A stretch of DNA of 64,000 nt, taken from UBA10347 sp905182135 (GTDB lineage Bacteria; Actinomycetota; Acidimicrobiia; Acidimicrobiales; UBA10347). Numbering within the stretch: the stretch's first letter is position 1; every line of letters begins with the position of its first letter. A program made the position numbers and the translations under genes. The notes below the pieces were generated by a model, which made no database searches, was not told the origin of the DNA, and was given only the letters and a program-made list of their open reading frames with translations. Location of the stretch: positions 113,293 to 177,292 of the forward strand of contig CAWUSE010000011.1 of assembly GCA_963925805.1 (NCBI GenBank), in the 5' to 3' direction. Below are positions 34,752 to 44,191 of the stretch, in pieces.

Positions 34752-35354
34752 TCAGCGATCGCCCAAGATACGAAAGAGCGTGACCAACGACTCGCCGCTG
34801 CGGCTGCGGTGCTGCCCCTGAATTTGGGCCTCAAAGAACCACCCCATAATCAACGATCGAACCATCTCGGTGCCGGTCGTAATGTCGAAACCGTCGAGCT
34901 CGCCGGTTTTTATACCCTTCTCAGCGAGTGCAGTAAACGTGGCCTCTTGCCATTTTGTCCGCCTATCGAGAAGATGAGCAAACTCTGGGCGGAGTGTTGC
35001 TTCCATCGGGGATAACGCCAAGAAATCGATGTACTGACGCCCTTTTTCGCTCAGACCGAGCACACGGCCCACGATAGCTTCGACGCTCGCGAGCACGGTG
35101 TCGCCCTCGCTCGCTGCTAGGTCAACCTGGGTCCACATTGCATCGGTCGTAACCTCGAACACCTCTTCATACAGCGCCGCCTTACCGCCGAAGTAGTGGT
35201 AAATCGCGCTCGGTGCTAGGTCCGAAGCTGACGAGATCATCGCGACCGAGGCACCTTCATAGCCGCTTGAGGCGAACTCGACCCGGGCCGCATCCATGAT
35301 ACGCACACGTGTGTCTGCACTGTCCACGCCCTTCGGGCGACCTCTCCGCTCCAT
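34752..35354 (-). CDS. TetR family transcriptional regulator
   Basis: 200 residues. The N-terminal helix-turn-helix spans about 15-60 (RIMDAARVEFASSGYEGASV...SAIYHYFGGKAALYEEV), matching the TetR consensus with the IYHYF recognition helix. The C-terminal ligand-binding region is helical. It follows the acyl-CoA dehydrogenase gene, which lies immediately upstream on its strand start side and reads away from neither, so a target cannot be assigned. Regulators of this type near FadE genes often respond to acyl-CoA. Confidence 0.88.
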   Translation of the reverse strand: MERRGRPKGVDSADTRVRIMDAARVEFASSGYEGASVAMISSASDLAPSAIYHYFGGKAALYEEVFEVTTDAMWTQVDLAASEGDTVLASVEAIVGRVLGLSEKGRQYIDFLALSPMEATLRPEFAHLLDRRTKWQEATFTALAEKGIKTGELDGFDITTGTEMVRSLIMGWFFEAQIQGQHRSRSGESLVTLFRILGDR

Positions 35355-35486
35355 TTTCGCATATTAGATCGCTCTAGCGGCAAAGGTCTCATCCCATCCA
35401 GACGGCCAACGGTCAGCGGGCATCTTTAACATGCCGTCCGGACCGAAATATCCAAATATTTCGCCACTGGAAAATCCAGTGAAAGT

Positions 35487-36596
35487 TTAGATACGGGGTT
35501 CGCGGGGCAGGCCCAAAACGCGTTCGCCAAGGATGTTGCGCATGATGTTGCTAGTGCCACCCATGATTGTGTAACCAGGTGCATACGTCAGACCGTGTGT
35601 TACGTCATTCCACAGCGTGGCCTCGGGGCCGAACGTGCGGGATACGAACTCGGCGACCCGCATCTGATGTTCGGTGCAGTACACCTTGGTAGCCGCGCTG
35701 AAGCCAGCGGGCGCTTGCTTCAGCACCTCTCGGTAGACCAGCATGCGACCAACACGATAGCCGGTCTCGAGTTTGGCGATCTCTTGACGCACGATCAGAT
35801 CAGTCGTGTCAGCCCTTGCCACGGCCATGTCGAACAGGGCGCGGTTCGAGACCAAGCGGTCGATGCCGCCGCGTTCGTGAGCGAGTTGGACCATGGTCTG
35901 TTTAAAAGCGTCGCCTTCGACGCCAACCAAGTTTTCGACCGGAACCCGGACGTCGGTGAAGTACACCTCACAGAAGTGACGATTGGTAGTCATGTCCTGA
36001 ATCGGACGGACCTCGATGCCCGGCAAATCCATAGGTACTACGATCTCGGAGATCCCCTTGTGTGGTGGACCATCTGCGCTGGTGCGACAGATCATGTAAC
36101 AGAAGTCAGCTTGGTCACCGAAGCTCGTCCAGATCTTCTGACCGTTGATCACAAAATGATCGCCGTCGCGCACTGCTGATGTTTTGAGCGAGGCCAAATC
36201 AGAACCCGAGTCGGGTTCGCTCATCCCGATGCACCAAGTGGTTTCACCAGCAAGCATTCTCGGCAAGTACTCGGCCTGCTGGTCGGCTGTGCCGTACGCA
36301 ATCAGGGTCGGACCCATTTGACGGTCAGCGAACCACATGGCTGCAATAGGAGCCCCAGCGGCAATCATCTCTTCAGCAACGAGGACCCGCTCGATCGGCG
36401 GTCGGTCCTGACCACCGTGCTCCTTTGGCCAACCCATGCCGATCCAACCTTCTTGGGCCATACGGCGGGCGAACGGCTTGGAGAATCCGTTGATCCAGCT
36501 GTCATTATGGCGGCCGAACTCGGCGACACCTTCGGTGGCCACGGCGCGAGCTCGTAGCTGCAGTTCTTGAAGTTCTGGACTTAGTTCGAATTCCAC
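35487..36596 (-). CDS. FadE-type acyl-CoA dehydrogenase, probable hetero-oligomer subunit
   Basis: 369 residues with a GTG start. The acyl-CoA dehydrogenase fold is clear: MSEPDSGSDLASLKTSAV (about 129-146), NGQKIWTSFGDQADF, the C-terminal TFGPEATLWNDVTHG and GGTSNIMRNILGERVLGLPR. At the usual catalytic-Glu position the sequence is MGGTSNI, i.e. Gly. A Glu in QLAHERGGIDR could serve, as in isovaleryl-CoA-type enzymes. Actinobacterial steroid FadE pairs have similar C-termini, and a partner chain may be needed. TetR lies 132 bp downstream. Confidence 0.88.
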   Translation of the reverse strand: MEFELSPELQELQLRARAVATEGVAEFGRHNDSWINGFSKPFARRMAQEGWIGMGWPKEHGGQDRPPIERVLVAEEMIAAGAPIAAMWFADRQMGPTLIAYGTADQQAEYLPRMLAGETTWCIGMSEPDSGSDLASLKTSAVRDGDHFVINGQKIWTSFGDQADFCYMICRTSADGPPHKGISEIVVPMDLPGIEVRPIQDMTTNRHFCEVYFTDVRVPVENLVGVEGDAFKQTMVQLAHERGGIDRLVSNRALFDMAVARADTTDLIVRQEIAKLETGYRVGRMLVYREVLKQAPAGFSAATKVYCTEHQMRVAEFVSRTFGPEATLWNDVTHGLTYAPGYTIMGGTSNIMRNILGERVLGLPREPRI

Positions 36597-37292
36597 AACC
36601 CAAATCTAGAGGGCGCCAGCTAAGAAGACGAAGCCCGACGGCCCAACAGTCTTAAGTCCCCATCCAGACGCCTAAATTCTAGATTCGGCATTGGCATGGG
36701 TCTCTGGAACTAGAGACACCTAGGAAGACCCGTGAAACCAGTACTGGCCCACTTTTTCTGCGCTCACATGCCTCCTCATGACGCGCTCAGATCGAGAGTG
36801 GGAGGTGCCGTAACGCCAGCAGACGCGATCAGTCCAGCAGCGTGCAAAGGAGACCAGAGTGACGGGCAGGAGTTTTCCGACGGGATACTCGACGCCGAGG
36901 CTGTCTGGCTGGCGCTTGCGACGTTAGGCCCCATCTGGCTAGCAACCAACGATGCACGTTCACCGAGTTGCTGGGCCTCCATAACCATCCACCCAGCCAG
37001 ATCCTGCGTGAAGAGCCAAATATGACGCAGGAAACAACAGAGCTGACCAAATCTGTCGAGATCCGGGCGTGTTGGGCCGACAAGAAGTCATCTCTGCTTC
37101 ATACAACGAGCACAAGATCCGACACGTCTACGAGAACTGTTTCCGAGGGCTCGAGGTCGCCGCACCACCTTATTGCTCTAGGCAAGATGCACGTCGCTGA
37201 CTACCCGTCTGACGAACAAATCGAAATATCGACCACATCGGCTGAGCGGCAGTACGGTTCACACCGAACTGCCTAGGCAAGGACAACTGATT
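36597..37292. other. Region of about 700 bp with probable gene fragments
   Basis: No intact gene. GTG 36732 follows a good AGGA site but opens an unfamiliar 96-codon frame. Farther on, protein-like stretches sit in different frames on the plus strand: MTQETTELTKSVEIR near 37022-37066 and QEVISASYNEHKIRHVYENC near 37084-37143. This is what a gene with frameshifts would leave. A hairpin GTCTCT-GGAACT-AGAGAC lies at about 36700-36717. The remnant reading is tentative. Confidence 0.3.
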
Positions 37293-37655
37293 ATGCGCAA
37301 ATACTGGCTGCTCGACCAGCATGGTGAAGATGGGCCTACCGCTCTCGTCGAGACCGACGGAAGAATGCGCATCGTCTCGGTTCTTCGATTCGGCCCCGGC
37401 ATTACCGAACTCGAAGACCAACAAGCGATTCATGACCGCGTCCTCGGCAAGGTGGCTCCAACATTGAAGCCACTTGTTGATGGTTCATCGATCGAAGTCG
37501 AAAGCGTTGAGCCCCATGCCGACCTTGAGGGAACGTCCAAGAGTAAAGCGGGCAAAGGCAACCGAGCCGAGCGACGCAAGGCCAGCCAAGGCGGCGGCTC
37601 CGGCGGGCGCGTCGAAGGCGGACCAAGTCGCAGCGGCGGCCGGGGTGACCGGTAG
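37293..37655 (+). CDS. Hypothetical protein with basic Gly/Arg-rich tail
   Basis: 120 residues. A compact N-terminal part of about 75 residues (MRKYWLLDQHGEDGPTALVE...) is followed by a disordered tail rich in Lys, Arg, Gly and Ser (from about 80), resembling RNA- or DNA-binding tails. AAGGA lies about nine bases before the ATG. No family is recognised. It stands alone between decayed regions. Confidence 0.55.
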   Translation: MRKYWLLDQHGEDGPTALVETDGRMRIVSVLRFGPGITELEDQQAIHDRVLGKVAPTLKPLVDGSSIEVESVEPHADLEGTSKSKAGKGNRAERRKASQGGGSGGRVEGGPSRSGGRGDR

Positions 37656-38351
37656 AAGACACAACCTCACTTTGGATATCTGTCGAGCACCGTCGTTGGT
37701 TGAACCAGTTTGAGGCATCGACTCTGAGCCTGATGATCCTGGCCGGAGGCGGCCCCATCCAGCCGAGCCGAGTGCTTTGCTGGCGGCGCCGGGCATCCGT
37801 TCGATCAACCCCACGGTCTGCGAAGCGTTGAGCCAAGTGTCAAAACCTTGGCCTATTGACTCGCCGACCTAGAGCCCGGCATTTCCAATGGCAACGATGT
37901 CGAAGCGGCCTGAATCCTCGGTCACGACACCCAACCCAATCAGGTCCGGACCCACATAGCGATAACCAGTCTCGGCAAACGGCGAGCGTTCGTTCATAGG
38001 GCTGTTCGATGACGGGGGTATTTTTCCGAGTGAGCCAACAAGCGCGCGCCTTCCGCCCTGACTATCGATCAAGTAGCCATGAGCCTTCCTCACCCATTCG
38101 CCGGCGAAACCCTCGAGCAAGAAGTCGATAAACGCAGTCGCCGAGTTGCCGGCACCGATACTGCGACTGGAGCGCACCGCTCGCATCGTGCGGCTCCACA
38201 CCGAGCTGTGCGCGCCAGCGATCACGATGGGTGGAAGTGAGGTAGCCATTCTCTTTCCAGCGCTGCACCAGGTCAACACGTAACCGACGGAGCCACCAGC
38301 AGCGGTTAGAAAGTCTAGAGAGCGTGGGAGCTCACCCCGCCTGAGATACAC
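37656..38351 (-). pseudogene. Probable decayed gene with an in-frame TAG, unknown family
   Basis: A minus-strand frame (38351 down to 37869) reads FIDFLLEGFAGEWVRKAHGY and, near its end, GYRYVGPDLIGLGVVTEDSG before TAG at 37869-37871. The same frame then continues protein-like past the stop (VGESIGQGFDTWLNASQTVG and onward to about 37660). Upstream, another frame (about 38062-38268, with RWKENGYLTSTHRDRWRAQL) also looks coding, suggesting a frameshift. The parts fit one gene broken by a nonsense codon and an indel. The family was not recognised. Confidence 0.4.
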
Positions 38352-38426
38352 ACTGCCCTGAGATATCGGACGTGTGGCATCTGCCGCTTCGCAGCGTCTT
38401 CGTATCCTGTCCGGTTGATCCTGGCA

Positions 38427-39686
38427 CTAACGGATCTCGCGGATGGCCTTGCCTCGCAGATACATAGCCAGCACGATCGAGAAGGCCATAGCCGAGACGA
38501 GGCTGATCGCATTGCCGGTTCCGATCGCTTCGGACATCAGCCCCAGTGCCAGAGCGCCGAATGGCGTCAGACCTGCCGACACCAGTGCGTAGAGGCCCAT
38601 GACCCGGCCCATCATCTGGGGCGGCGTGTTCGACTGGATCAAGCCCTGATTCATATTGATGAAGAAACCGCCACATATGCCCATAGTCAGGGCGAGAACC
38701 ATGACCTGCCAGTAGTCCGTGGTGCGACCCATCAGGAACATGCAGATAGTGCCGCCAAGCATGGCACGCATGAACTTGACGCTCTTCTGCTCTAGGTTCC
38801 CTCGTCGCATAATGAACACCGAGGACAGTGCAATCCCGACACCCATCAGCCCAAGCATGGGAGCAGCATCGCCAGCGCTGCGGCCGAGTTCTTCTTTGAT
38901 ATGGGCTTGCAAGGTAACGAACATGATGGGCGTCATCATCAGCCCTGATACGGCGAGCAGCAAGAAGAGCGAACGGATGCCGGGTTCGCGCCAAACAAAC
39001 GTCAAACCCACGCGCACTGCTTCTCGCAGGGTCATCTTGTCGCCAGTCGCCGCTGCTCCCGGCGACTTCATCGGCAACAGCGCCAGCGTCCCAATCCCAG
39101 TTAGGGCCACGAGCCACCAGAATGCACCGTCAAAGCCGAACCAGTCACCAAATGCACGAGCTGTCACCGCCCCAAGGACCAGTGACAGCGTCAGCGCAAT
39201 AGCGTTCAAAGCAATACCGCTATAGAGCAGATCGCCCTTGAGTAGTGCTGGAATGAGCGACGACCGCACGGGTGTCCCCAACGATGTCACGATGCCAGCG
39301 AACAACGCAGAGACGAGAATCAGCGACAAGGACCCAGCGCCATCGCCCATGACGATCGCCGTCACCGCCATGACTACCAGCAGAGCAACCTGTGTGGTTA
39401 TAAGCATCTTCTTCGGATCGAGGCGGTCCGCCCACACACCTGCTGGCAACAACAGAAATAGCAACGGGATGCCAAGGACAAAGACGACGAGTCCCTGCAC
39501 GCTCTCGCTCTTGTTCAGGCCGTCGAGTACGACCCAGCCATACACAAACCGCAGAGCGTTCACGACGAGGTAGAAGGTGACCGAATTCAGCCACAACGAG
39601 CGAAACGGCGGGACGGCTAGGGCATTGGTTGGGACAGCACTCTCGATCAGAGAATTCTGCTCTAACGATTTTCCTACTTCACTCAT
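38427..39686 (-). CDS. MFS transporter, EntS-like exporter group
   Basis: 419 residues with about twelve membrane segments and no interruption. The N-terminal FRSLWLNSVTFYLVVNALRF, the loop 2-3 region with AGVWADRLDPKKML (about 83-96), GTPVRSSLIPALL and NMNQGLIQSNTPPQMMGRVM (about 360-380) match the MFS_3/EntS-like exporters, which include siderophore and drug efflux proteins. The substrate is unknown. It is divergent from nothing close and lies 43 bp from the end of the next acyl-CoA dehydrogenase. Confidence 0.88.
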   Translation of the reverse strand: MSEVGKSLEQNSLIESAVPTNALAVPPFRSLWLNSVTFYLVVNALRFVYGWVVLDGLNKSESVQGLVVFVLGIPLLFLLLPAGVWADRLDPKKMLITTQVALLVVMAVTAIVMGDGAGSLSLILVSALFAGIVTSLGTPVRSSLIPALLKGDLLYSGIALNAIALTLSLVLGAVTARAFGDWFGFDGAFWWLVALTGIGTLALLPMKSPGAAATGDKMTLREAVRVGLTFVWREPGIRSLFLLLAVSGLMMTPIMFVTLQAHIKEELGRSAGDAAPMLGLMGVGIALSSVFIMRRGNLEQKSVKFMRAMLGGTICMFLMGRTTDYWQVMVLALTMGICGGFFINMNQGLIQSNTPPQMMGRVMGLYALVSAGLTPFGALALGLMSEAIGTGNAISLVSAMAFSIVLAMYLRGKAIREIR

Positions 39687-39729
39687 AGGTCAACTCAGGC
39701 ACTAGTCCCCACACTACCGAAGTGATTGA

Positions 39730-41313
39730 CTAGGCGAGTAAGCGCCGACCGATCAGCTTGAGGCACAACGTCTCATCGGCGCCTTCGAAGATCGACAGCA
39801 CACGTGCGTCGACGAACAAGCGGCTGACTTCATACTCTTCCGCATAACCCATGCCACCGTGGATCTGCAGCGCTTCGCGAGTGACCCACTCGGCGGCCTT
39901 GCACAGGTAGGCCTTGGCCATCGATGCTTCGAGCGAACCGTCGCCTGAGGCCATCTTGCGAGCAACTTCGTAGCTGTACTGCCGCCCGATCTGGATGATG
40001 GCCGCCATCGTTCCCAGCTTGATCTGCGTTAGCTCGTAGTCTGCAATCGGAGCCCCGAAGACGACCCGGTCATTGGCGTACTCAGACGCCACCTCCCATG
40101 CTCGCTGCATAACACCGATTGCGCGGGCTGCTGTCTGGATGCGTCCGTTCTCAAAACCAGCCATCTGAAGATAGAAACCACGACCCAGACCTTCGTCGCC
40201 ACCAATCAGGTTGACCGCCGGCACGAACCAGTCGGTGAAACTGACCTCAAAGCTGTGCATGCCTCGGTAGCCAAGCGTCGCAATGGCTCGGCCCTCAAGA
40301 GTGCCGCCGTCCACTTCGTGGCGGAAGTCGTGGCCGTCATCGCTTGGCTTGTCGATTACGAACAGGCTGAGTCCGCGATGCTTGGCATCAGGATCAGGGT
40401 TCGTTCGAGCAAGCACCATGAGCGCATTGGCTCGACCAGCAAACGTGCACCAGGTCTTGACACCATTGATACGCCAGCCACCCTCTTCGGGTGATGCGCT
40501 GACTTTGAGATTCGCAACATCAGAGCCGAAATCGGGCTCAGTGACCGCTACAGCGCACAAAGTTTCACCACTGGCGATTGACGGCAACCATCGCTGCTTC
40601 TGCTCATCGGTACCGCCGGCTTCGATCGCTCGAGCAAGAATCTCTGGCCGAGTAATTAGTGAACCGCCGGCACCGAGTGATGCGGTGCTGAGTTCTTCGG
40701 TAGCAATCACCATGGCCATGTAGTCGTCTTCGGACCCCGACGCCGATCCGTTGTACTGCTCAGGAATCGACAAACCGAAGCAACCAAGCTCGGCCACGCC
40801 ATCAATGATTTCTTGTGGGATATCGAGATCATGGCGGTGGATCGCCTCGGCATGAGGAGCGACCCGCTCATTGGCGAACTGGCGGAATGTTGTAGCAACC
40901 ATCTCGAGGTCATCGGGCAGATTCGATGAGCCAGCGGCTGCCGCAGCAAGGCTCACGAACCCGGGCGCCGTGACCAGCGCGGCATAGGCACGGGTTGTAT
41001 CGAGCGCCGACATCTCAACGCCCCAATCGCTTGAACGGGCCCACAGCATCGAGGCCAGATCAGTGAGTTGTCGGCCGATGAAAACATGCGCCAAGCGAGC
41101 TTCGTCCTGGCCGGTCTGGGCATAGGTAAGTGCAGACTCGGCCATGGCCGCTGCACTGGCGGCATGGGCGAGCGAATAGACCAGCAGTTGATCCTGGTCG
41201 GCAGTGCCTGACGCCTTAGCCGTCGCAATGCCGGTCTCGATCACACCCTGGGCCACTTCGACAGCGGCGCGGGCCTGGACAAGTAGCTCGGTATCAATAA
41301 TCGTTGCGGTCAC
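39730..41313 (-). CDS. Acyl-CoA dehydrogenase with long N-terminal helical extension
   Basis: About 527 residues from GTG 41311-41313. The frame is open to 41355 without better starts. Residues 1-135 are Ala-rich and helical (ATAKASGTADQDQ, SLAHAASAAAMAESALTYA) and precede a standard dehydrogenase core: AVTEPDFGSDVANLKVSA, INGVKTWCTFAGRANA, and the C-terminal IHGGMGYAEEYEVSRLFVDA with the catalytic Glu in IFEGADETL. The extension may be an extra domain for dimer contacts or a partner protein. It is divergent from the FKBP gene 74 bp away. Confidence 0.87.
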   Translation of the reverse strand: MTATIIDTELLVQARAAVEVAQGVIETGIATAKASGTADQDQLLVYSLAHAASAAAMAESALTYAQTGQDEARLAHVFIGRQLTDLASMLWARSSDWGVEMSALDTTRAYAALVTAPGFVSLAAAAAGSSNLPDDLEMVATTFRQFANERVAPHAEAIHRHDLDIPQEIIDGVAELGCFGLSIPEQYNGSASGSEDDYMAMVIATEELSTASLGAGGSLITRPEILARAIEAGGTDEQKQRWLPSIASGETLCAVAVTEPDFGSDVANLKVSASPEEGGWRINGVKTWCTFAGRANALMVLARTNPDPDAKHRGLSLFVIDKPSDDGHDFRHEVDGGTLEGRAIATLGYRGMHSFEVSFTDWFVPAVNLIGGDEGLGRGFYLQMAGFENGRIQTAARAIGVMQRAWEVASEYANDRVVFGAPIADYELTQIKLGTMAAIIQIGRQYSYEVARKMASGDGSLEASMAKAYLCKAAEWVTREALQIHGGMGYAEEYEVSRLFVDARVLSIFEGADETLCLKLIGRRLLA

Positions 41314-41387
41314 CCACCATTGATAGCCGCTGGCGGGCACAACGCGACAAGCCAAGCTGGCCCTTTACAGCGATAAGGTTCGCGGCC

Positions 41388-41768
41388 ATGGAAGATACCA
41401 GTGTGAAGCCGGCCATCGAAGTCCCTGCAGGCGACCCGCCAGCGGAGCTTCTGATCGAAGATCTCGTCGTTGGCGATGGCGCCGAAGCAGCCGCAGGAGC
41501 GATCGTAAACGTCGACTATGTCGGCGTATCGTGGTCAACCGGCGCAGAGTTCGACGCCTCGTGGAACCGGGGTGACGTGTTCTCATTTGCCCTTGGTGGC
41601 GGCCAGGTCATCCAAGGCTGGGATGCTGGCGTTGCAGGCATGAAAATCGGTGGCCGTCGCCGGCTCACGATCCCGCCGGCAATGGGATACGGCGCACAGG
41701 GTGCCGGTGGCGTCATCGGCCCGAACGAGACACTGATCTTCACCGTTGATCTTCGCGGCCTGGGCTGA
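41388..41768 (+). CDS. FKBP-type peptidyl-prolyl cis-trans isomerase
   Basis: 126 residues, one FKBP domain: VNVDYVGVSWSTGAEFDASW (about 45-64), FSFALGGGQVIQGWDAGVAGMKIGGRRRLTIPP and MGYGAQGAGGVIGPNETLIF. No signal peptide is present, so it is cytoplasmic. It should speed proline isomerisation during folding. AAGG lies about ten bases before ATG 41388. It is convergent with the sugar-lactone oxidase. Confidence 0.93.
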   Translation: MEDTSVKPAIEVPAGDPPAELLIEDLVVGDGAEAAAGAIVNVDYVGVSWSTGAEFDASWNRGDVFSFALGGGQVIQGWDAGVAGMKIGGRRRLTIPPAMGYGAQGAGGVIGPNETLIFTVDLRGLG

Positions 41769-41777
41769 TTACCGGGA

Positions 41778-43118
41778 CTAGCCCACAGTTCCTAAGACCC
41801 GATCGACATAGTCATTACTGAACATGGCCGCCGGGTCGTATTTGGCGCGCGCTTGCTGGAAAATATCCCACTCGGGATACCGACCGGCCAATGTCGCAGC
41901 GGTCTGAAAATGTATTTTTCCCCAGTGAGGGCGGCCGTCGAACTCATCCATAATTGCTTCGACTAGCTCGAAGTACGGTCGGTACTCAATGCCTTTGACA
42001 CGGTGCACCGCTATATAGCCCGATGCTCGACCAAACGCCGTCGATAAGGGGATGTCATCGCCTGCAGCGGCGCGCACCTCGACGGGAAAGAGCAGGTCCA
42101 GACCCGCATCTCGCACGGCATCGTCGATGCGCCGCAGGATCTCGGGCACGTCTTCGAGAGCGACGCTATATTCCATCTCAACAAACTTGACCCAGCGCGG
42201 ACTCGCGAATACTCGATGCGATTCGTCGGTGAAGTCCGCCTCTCCTATCGAGTCAATCAACATCTTGCGGAATTTTGGAATCAGCGACGGCTTCAAGCTG
42301 GCGAGCTTGGCCATCGCGCCAAAGCCGATGTTCTCGGCAACGATCTTGTCGACAAAATGTTTGACCTTCGGTTGCCGGTTGACGGCATCGATGGTGCGGC
42401 GATTGCGCTTGGTCATTACAGCATCGCTACCCGGAATCCAGAAAAATTCGTAGTGATCATTGTCAGCCACATCATCAAGCCAGTTGTCCAGTACTTCAGC
42501 GAGAGGACGCGGAGCTTCCACCGCATGGAGGTTGAACGCTGGTTCGACGCCAAGCCTGATCTCGCTGATGATGCCAAACACCCCCAACCCAACTCGGGCA
42601 ACTCGGAAAAGTTCTGGGTTCTCGTCCGGGCTGCAATCGACAATCTCGCCGGTTGAGGTCACCAGGCGCAGGCCAAGTATCTGACCAGCGATACCCGTAA
42701 AGCCGACGCCGGTGCCATGGGTACCCGTACTGACTGCCCCAGCCAATGACTGGTACACGATGTCACCCAAGTTCGTCATCGCCAACCCGGCCTTAGCCAA
42801 GCGGTTGTTCAAATGACCAAGCTCGATACCGGCCTGCACAGTGATCACATTATTCGCCGTATCGATATGGCGGACCATGTTCAGATGCTCGAGCGAAACC
42901 AGTATTTCGTCGGTGCAGGCAATAGCTGTGAAGCTGTGTCCTGAGCCAACGGCCCTGATTTTGTGGCCGCTCAACGCCGCCTTTTTCACGATGTCTTGCA
43001 GATGCGCCTCGGTTAAGGGGCGCTCGATTACCGCTGGGGAACAGTGCTGGTTGCCGGCCCAATTCCTCCACGAGGCCGCGGCCTGTCCTGGCAATCGCAG
43101 CCTCAGCAACCCCGCCAT
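41778..43118 (-). CDS. FAD-binding D-arabinono-1,4-lactone oxidase family protein
   Basis: 446 residues from ATG 43116-43118, overlapping the preceding stop by one base (TAATG). The FAD-binding N-domain has RAVGSGHSFTAIA (about 55-67), whose His is the usual covalent flavin attachment site in aldonolactone oxidases. GAVSTGTHGTGVGFTGIAGQ follows. The ALO domain ends with PHWGKIHFQTAATL and DYVDRVLG. Such enzymes oxidise aldono-lactones or sugar alcohols with O2 or another acceptor. It is translationally coupled to a DSD1-like PLP enzyme. Confidence 0.88.
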   Translation of the reverse strand: MAGLLRLRLPGQAAASWRNWAGNQHCSPAVIERPLTEAHLQDIVKKAALSGHKIRAVGSGHSFTAIACTDEILVSLEHLNMVRHIDTANNVITVQAGIELGHLNNRLAKAGLAMTNLGDIVYQSLAGAVSTGTHGTGVGFTGIAGQILGLRLVTSTGEIVDCSPDENPELFRVARVGLGVFGIISEIRLGVEPAFNLHAVEAPRPLAEVLDNWLDDVADNDHYEFFWIPGSDAVMTKRNRRTIDAVNRQPKVKHFVDKIVAENIGFGAMAKLASLKPSLIPKFRKMLIDSIGEADFTDESHRVFASPRWVKFVEMEYSVALEDVPEILRRIDDAVRDAGLDLLFPVEVRAAAGDDIPLSTAFGRASGYIAVHRVKGIEYRPYFELVEAIMDEFDGRPHWGKIHFQTAATLAGRYPEWDIFQQARAKYDPAAMFSNDYVDRVLGTVG

Positions 43119-44134
43119 TACCAGTGCCTCAGGTCGACGGGCCATTCCGTTGCTGCTCCGTTTTCGATGAACCACATACGTTCGTGCTTCGCAATCGTGG
43201 GATCGATATGTGCTGGCTCCAAACGGACCCGATCGCCGACCGACCAATGACTCATGTCTGCTGGCGCCATCGTCACATGTTCGTCAGAACAAAACCACAC
43301 CTTGCCGTGTGCCCATGCAGGGTTGCCATGATCCATACCCATCGACTTGAGTCCGCTGTCAGCGACCACATAGCCGCTTTCAGTATTCACGCTGATGATC
43401 GTTGCCTCAAGCCAGATGGCCTGAACGAACGGCGACTCGAGCGTGGCGTAATGCGTGTCCATCAGTGCGTACGAACCAGCCTGGATCTCCGTGGCGACCG
43501 TGTTCGTGTCAAAGGTGCCAGTACCACCAGCGGAGATGAAGTCGGTACCTACATCGGCAGCGGCTTGGGCTAGCAGCGCCATCGAGTCGCTGACCTTCTC
43601 GGTCTTTTCGACACGGTCCTGAACCATCATCAGGTGACCCTCGTAACCCATCACCCCACGGACCGTCAGTCCGGCCGCACGGGCGACATCAGCTAGAACT
43701 CCAGCCTGACCTGGAGGGCAGCCGCACCGAGGGAGTCCGACATTCACATCGATCAGCACCTCAGTAACACCAGCGGCTGCTGCGGCTGCGATGGTCTCGG
43801 GTGAATCTACGGCGATCGTCACCCGGCCTGGCAATGCAACCACGTCGCGCATCTGCTCAACGTTGAGCGTTTCGTTCGCCAGCAACAGATCGGCACCAAG
43901 CCCGGCATGGATCATTCCTGCCACTTCTGACAGCGTCGCACACGTAAACGCAGTGTGGCCGTTTGCAGCAAGTTTGCGTGCAAGTTCAGTGCACTTAAAC
44001 GCCTTCACATGCGGCCGCAACCGGAGGCCCGGAAGGACTTGCGCCATCGCTTTGACGTTGGCAGCGAAGGCCTCGGCGTCGACCACCAAGCACGGCGTCT
44101 TCTCCTGCGTGGTCTGATCTTCGAATGCAATCAC
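43118..44134 (-). CDS. DSD1-like PLP-dependent enzyme (D-threonine aldolase / D-serine dehydratase-like)
   Basis: 338 residues from GTG 44132-44134. The N-terminal PLP barrel begins TPCLVVDAEAFAANV. The PLP-Lys motif is LRPHVKAFKCTELA (about 39-52; the family has RPHxKTHK). Phosphate-binding SAGGTGTFD lies near residue 205. The metal-binding C-terminal region has CSDEHVTM. These enzymes act on beta-hydroxy D-amino acids. The Thr-His of RPHxKTHK is Ala-Phe here, so the exact reaction is open. It is coupled by TAATG overlap to the lactone oxidase and divergent from a crotonase 57 bp away. Confidence 0.85.
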   Translation of the reverse strand: MIAFEDQTTQEKTPCLVVDAEAFAANVKAMAQVLPGLRLRPHVKAFKCTELARKLAANGHTAFTCATLSEVAGMIHAGLGADLLLANETLNVEQMRDVVALPGRVTIAVDSPETIAAAAAAGVTEVLIDVNVGLPRCGCPPGQAGVLADVARAAGLTVRGVMGYEGHLMMVQDRVEKTEKVSDSMALLAQAAADVGTDFISAGGTGTFDTNTVATEIQAGSYALMDTHYATLESPFVQAIWLEATIISVNTESGYVVADSGLKSMGMDHGNPAWAHGKVWFCSDEHVTMAPADMSHWSVGDRVRLEPAHIDPTIAKHERMWFIENGAATEWPVDLRHW

Positions 44135-44191
44135 ATGTCCGACCGTAGTCTCACCTACCGGTCTGCATGGCGTGTGCAGTAAAACTGCCAC

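Noticed and set aside
22285..37871. Recoding of TAG as an amino acid, suggested by several in-frame TAG codons
   Set aside because: TAG is the natural final stop of several intact genes here (for example livM and the acyl-CoA dehydrogenase ending at 31801). One interruption is TAA, and no recoding signal was seen; mutation is simpler.
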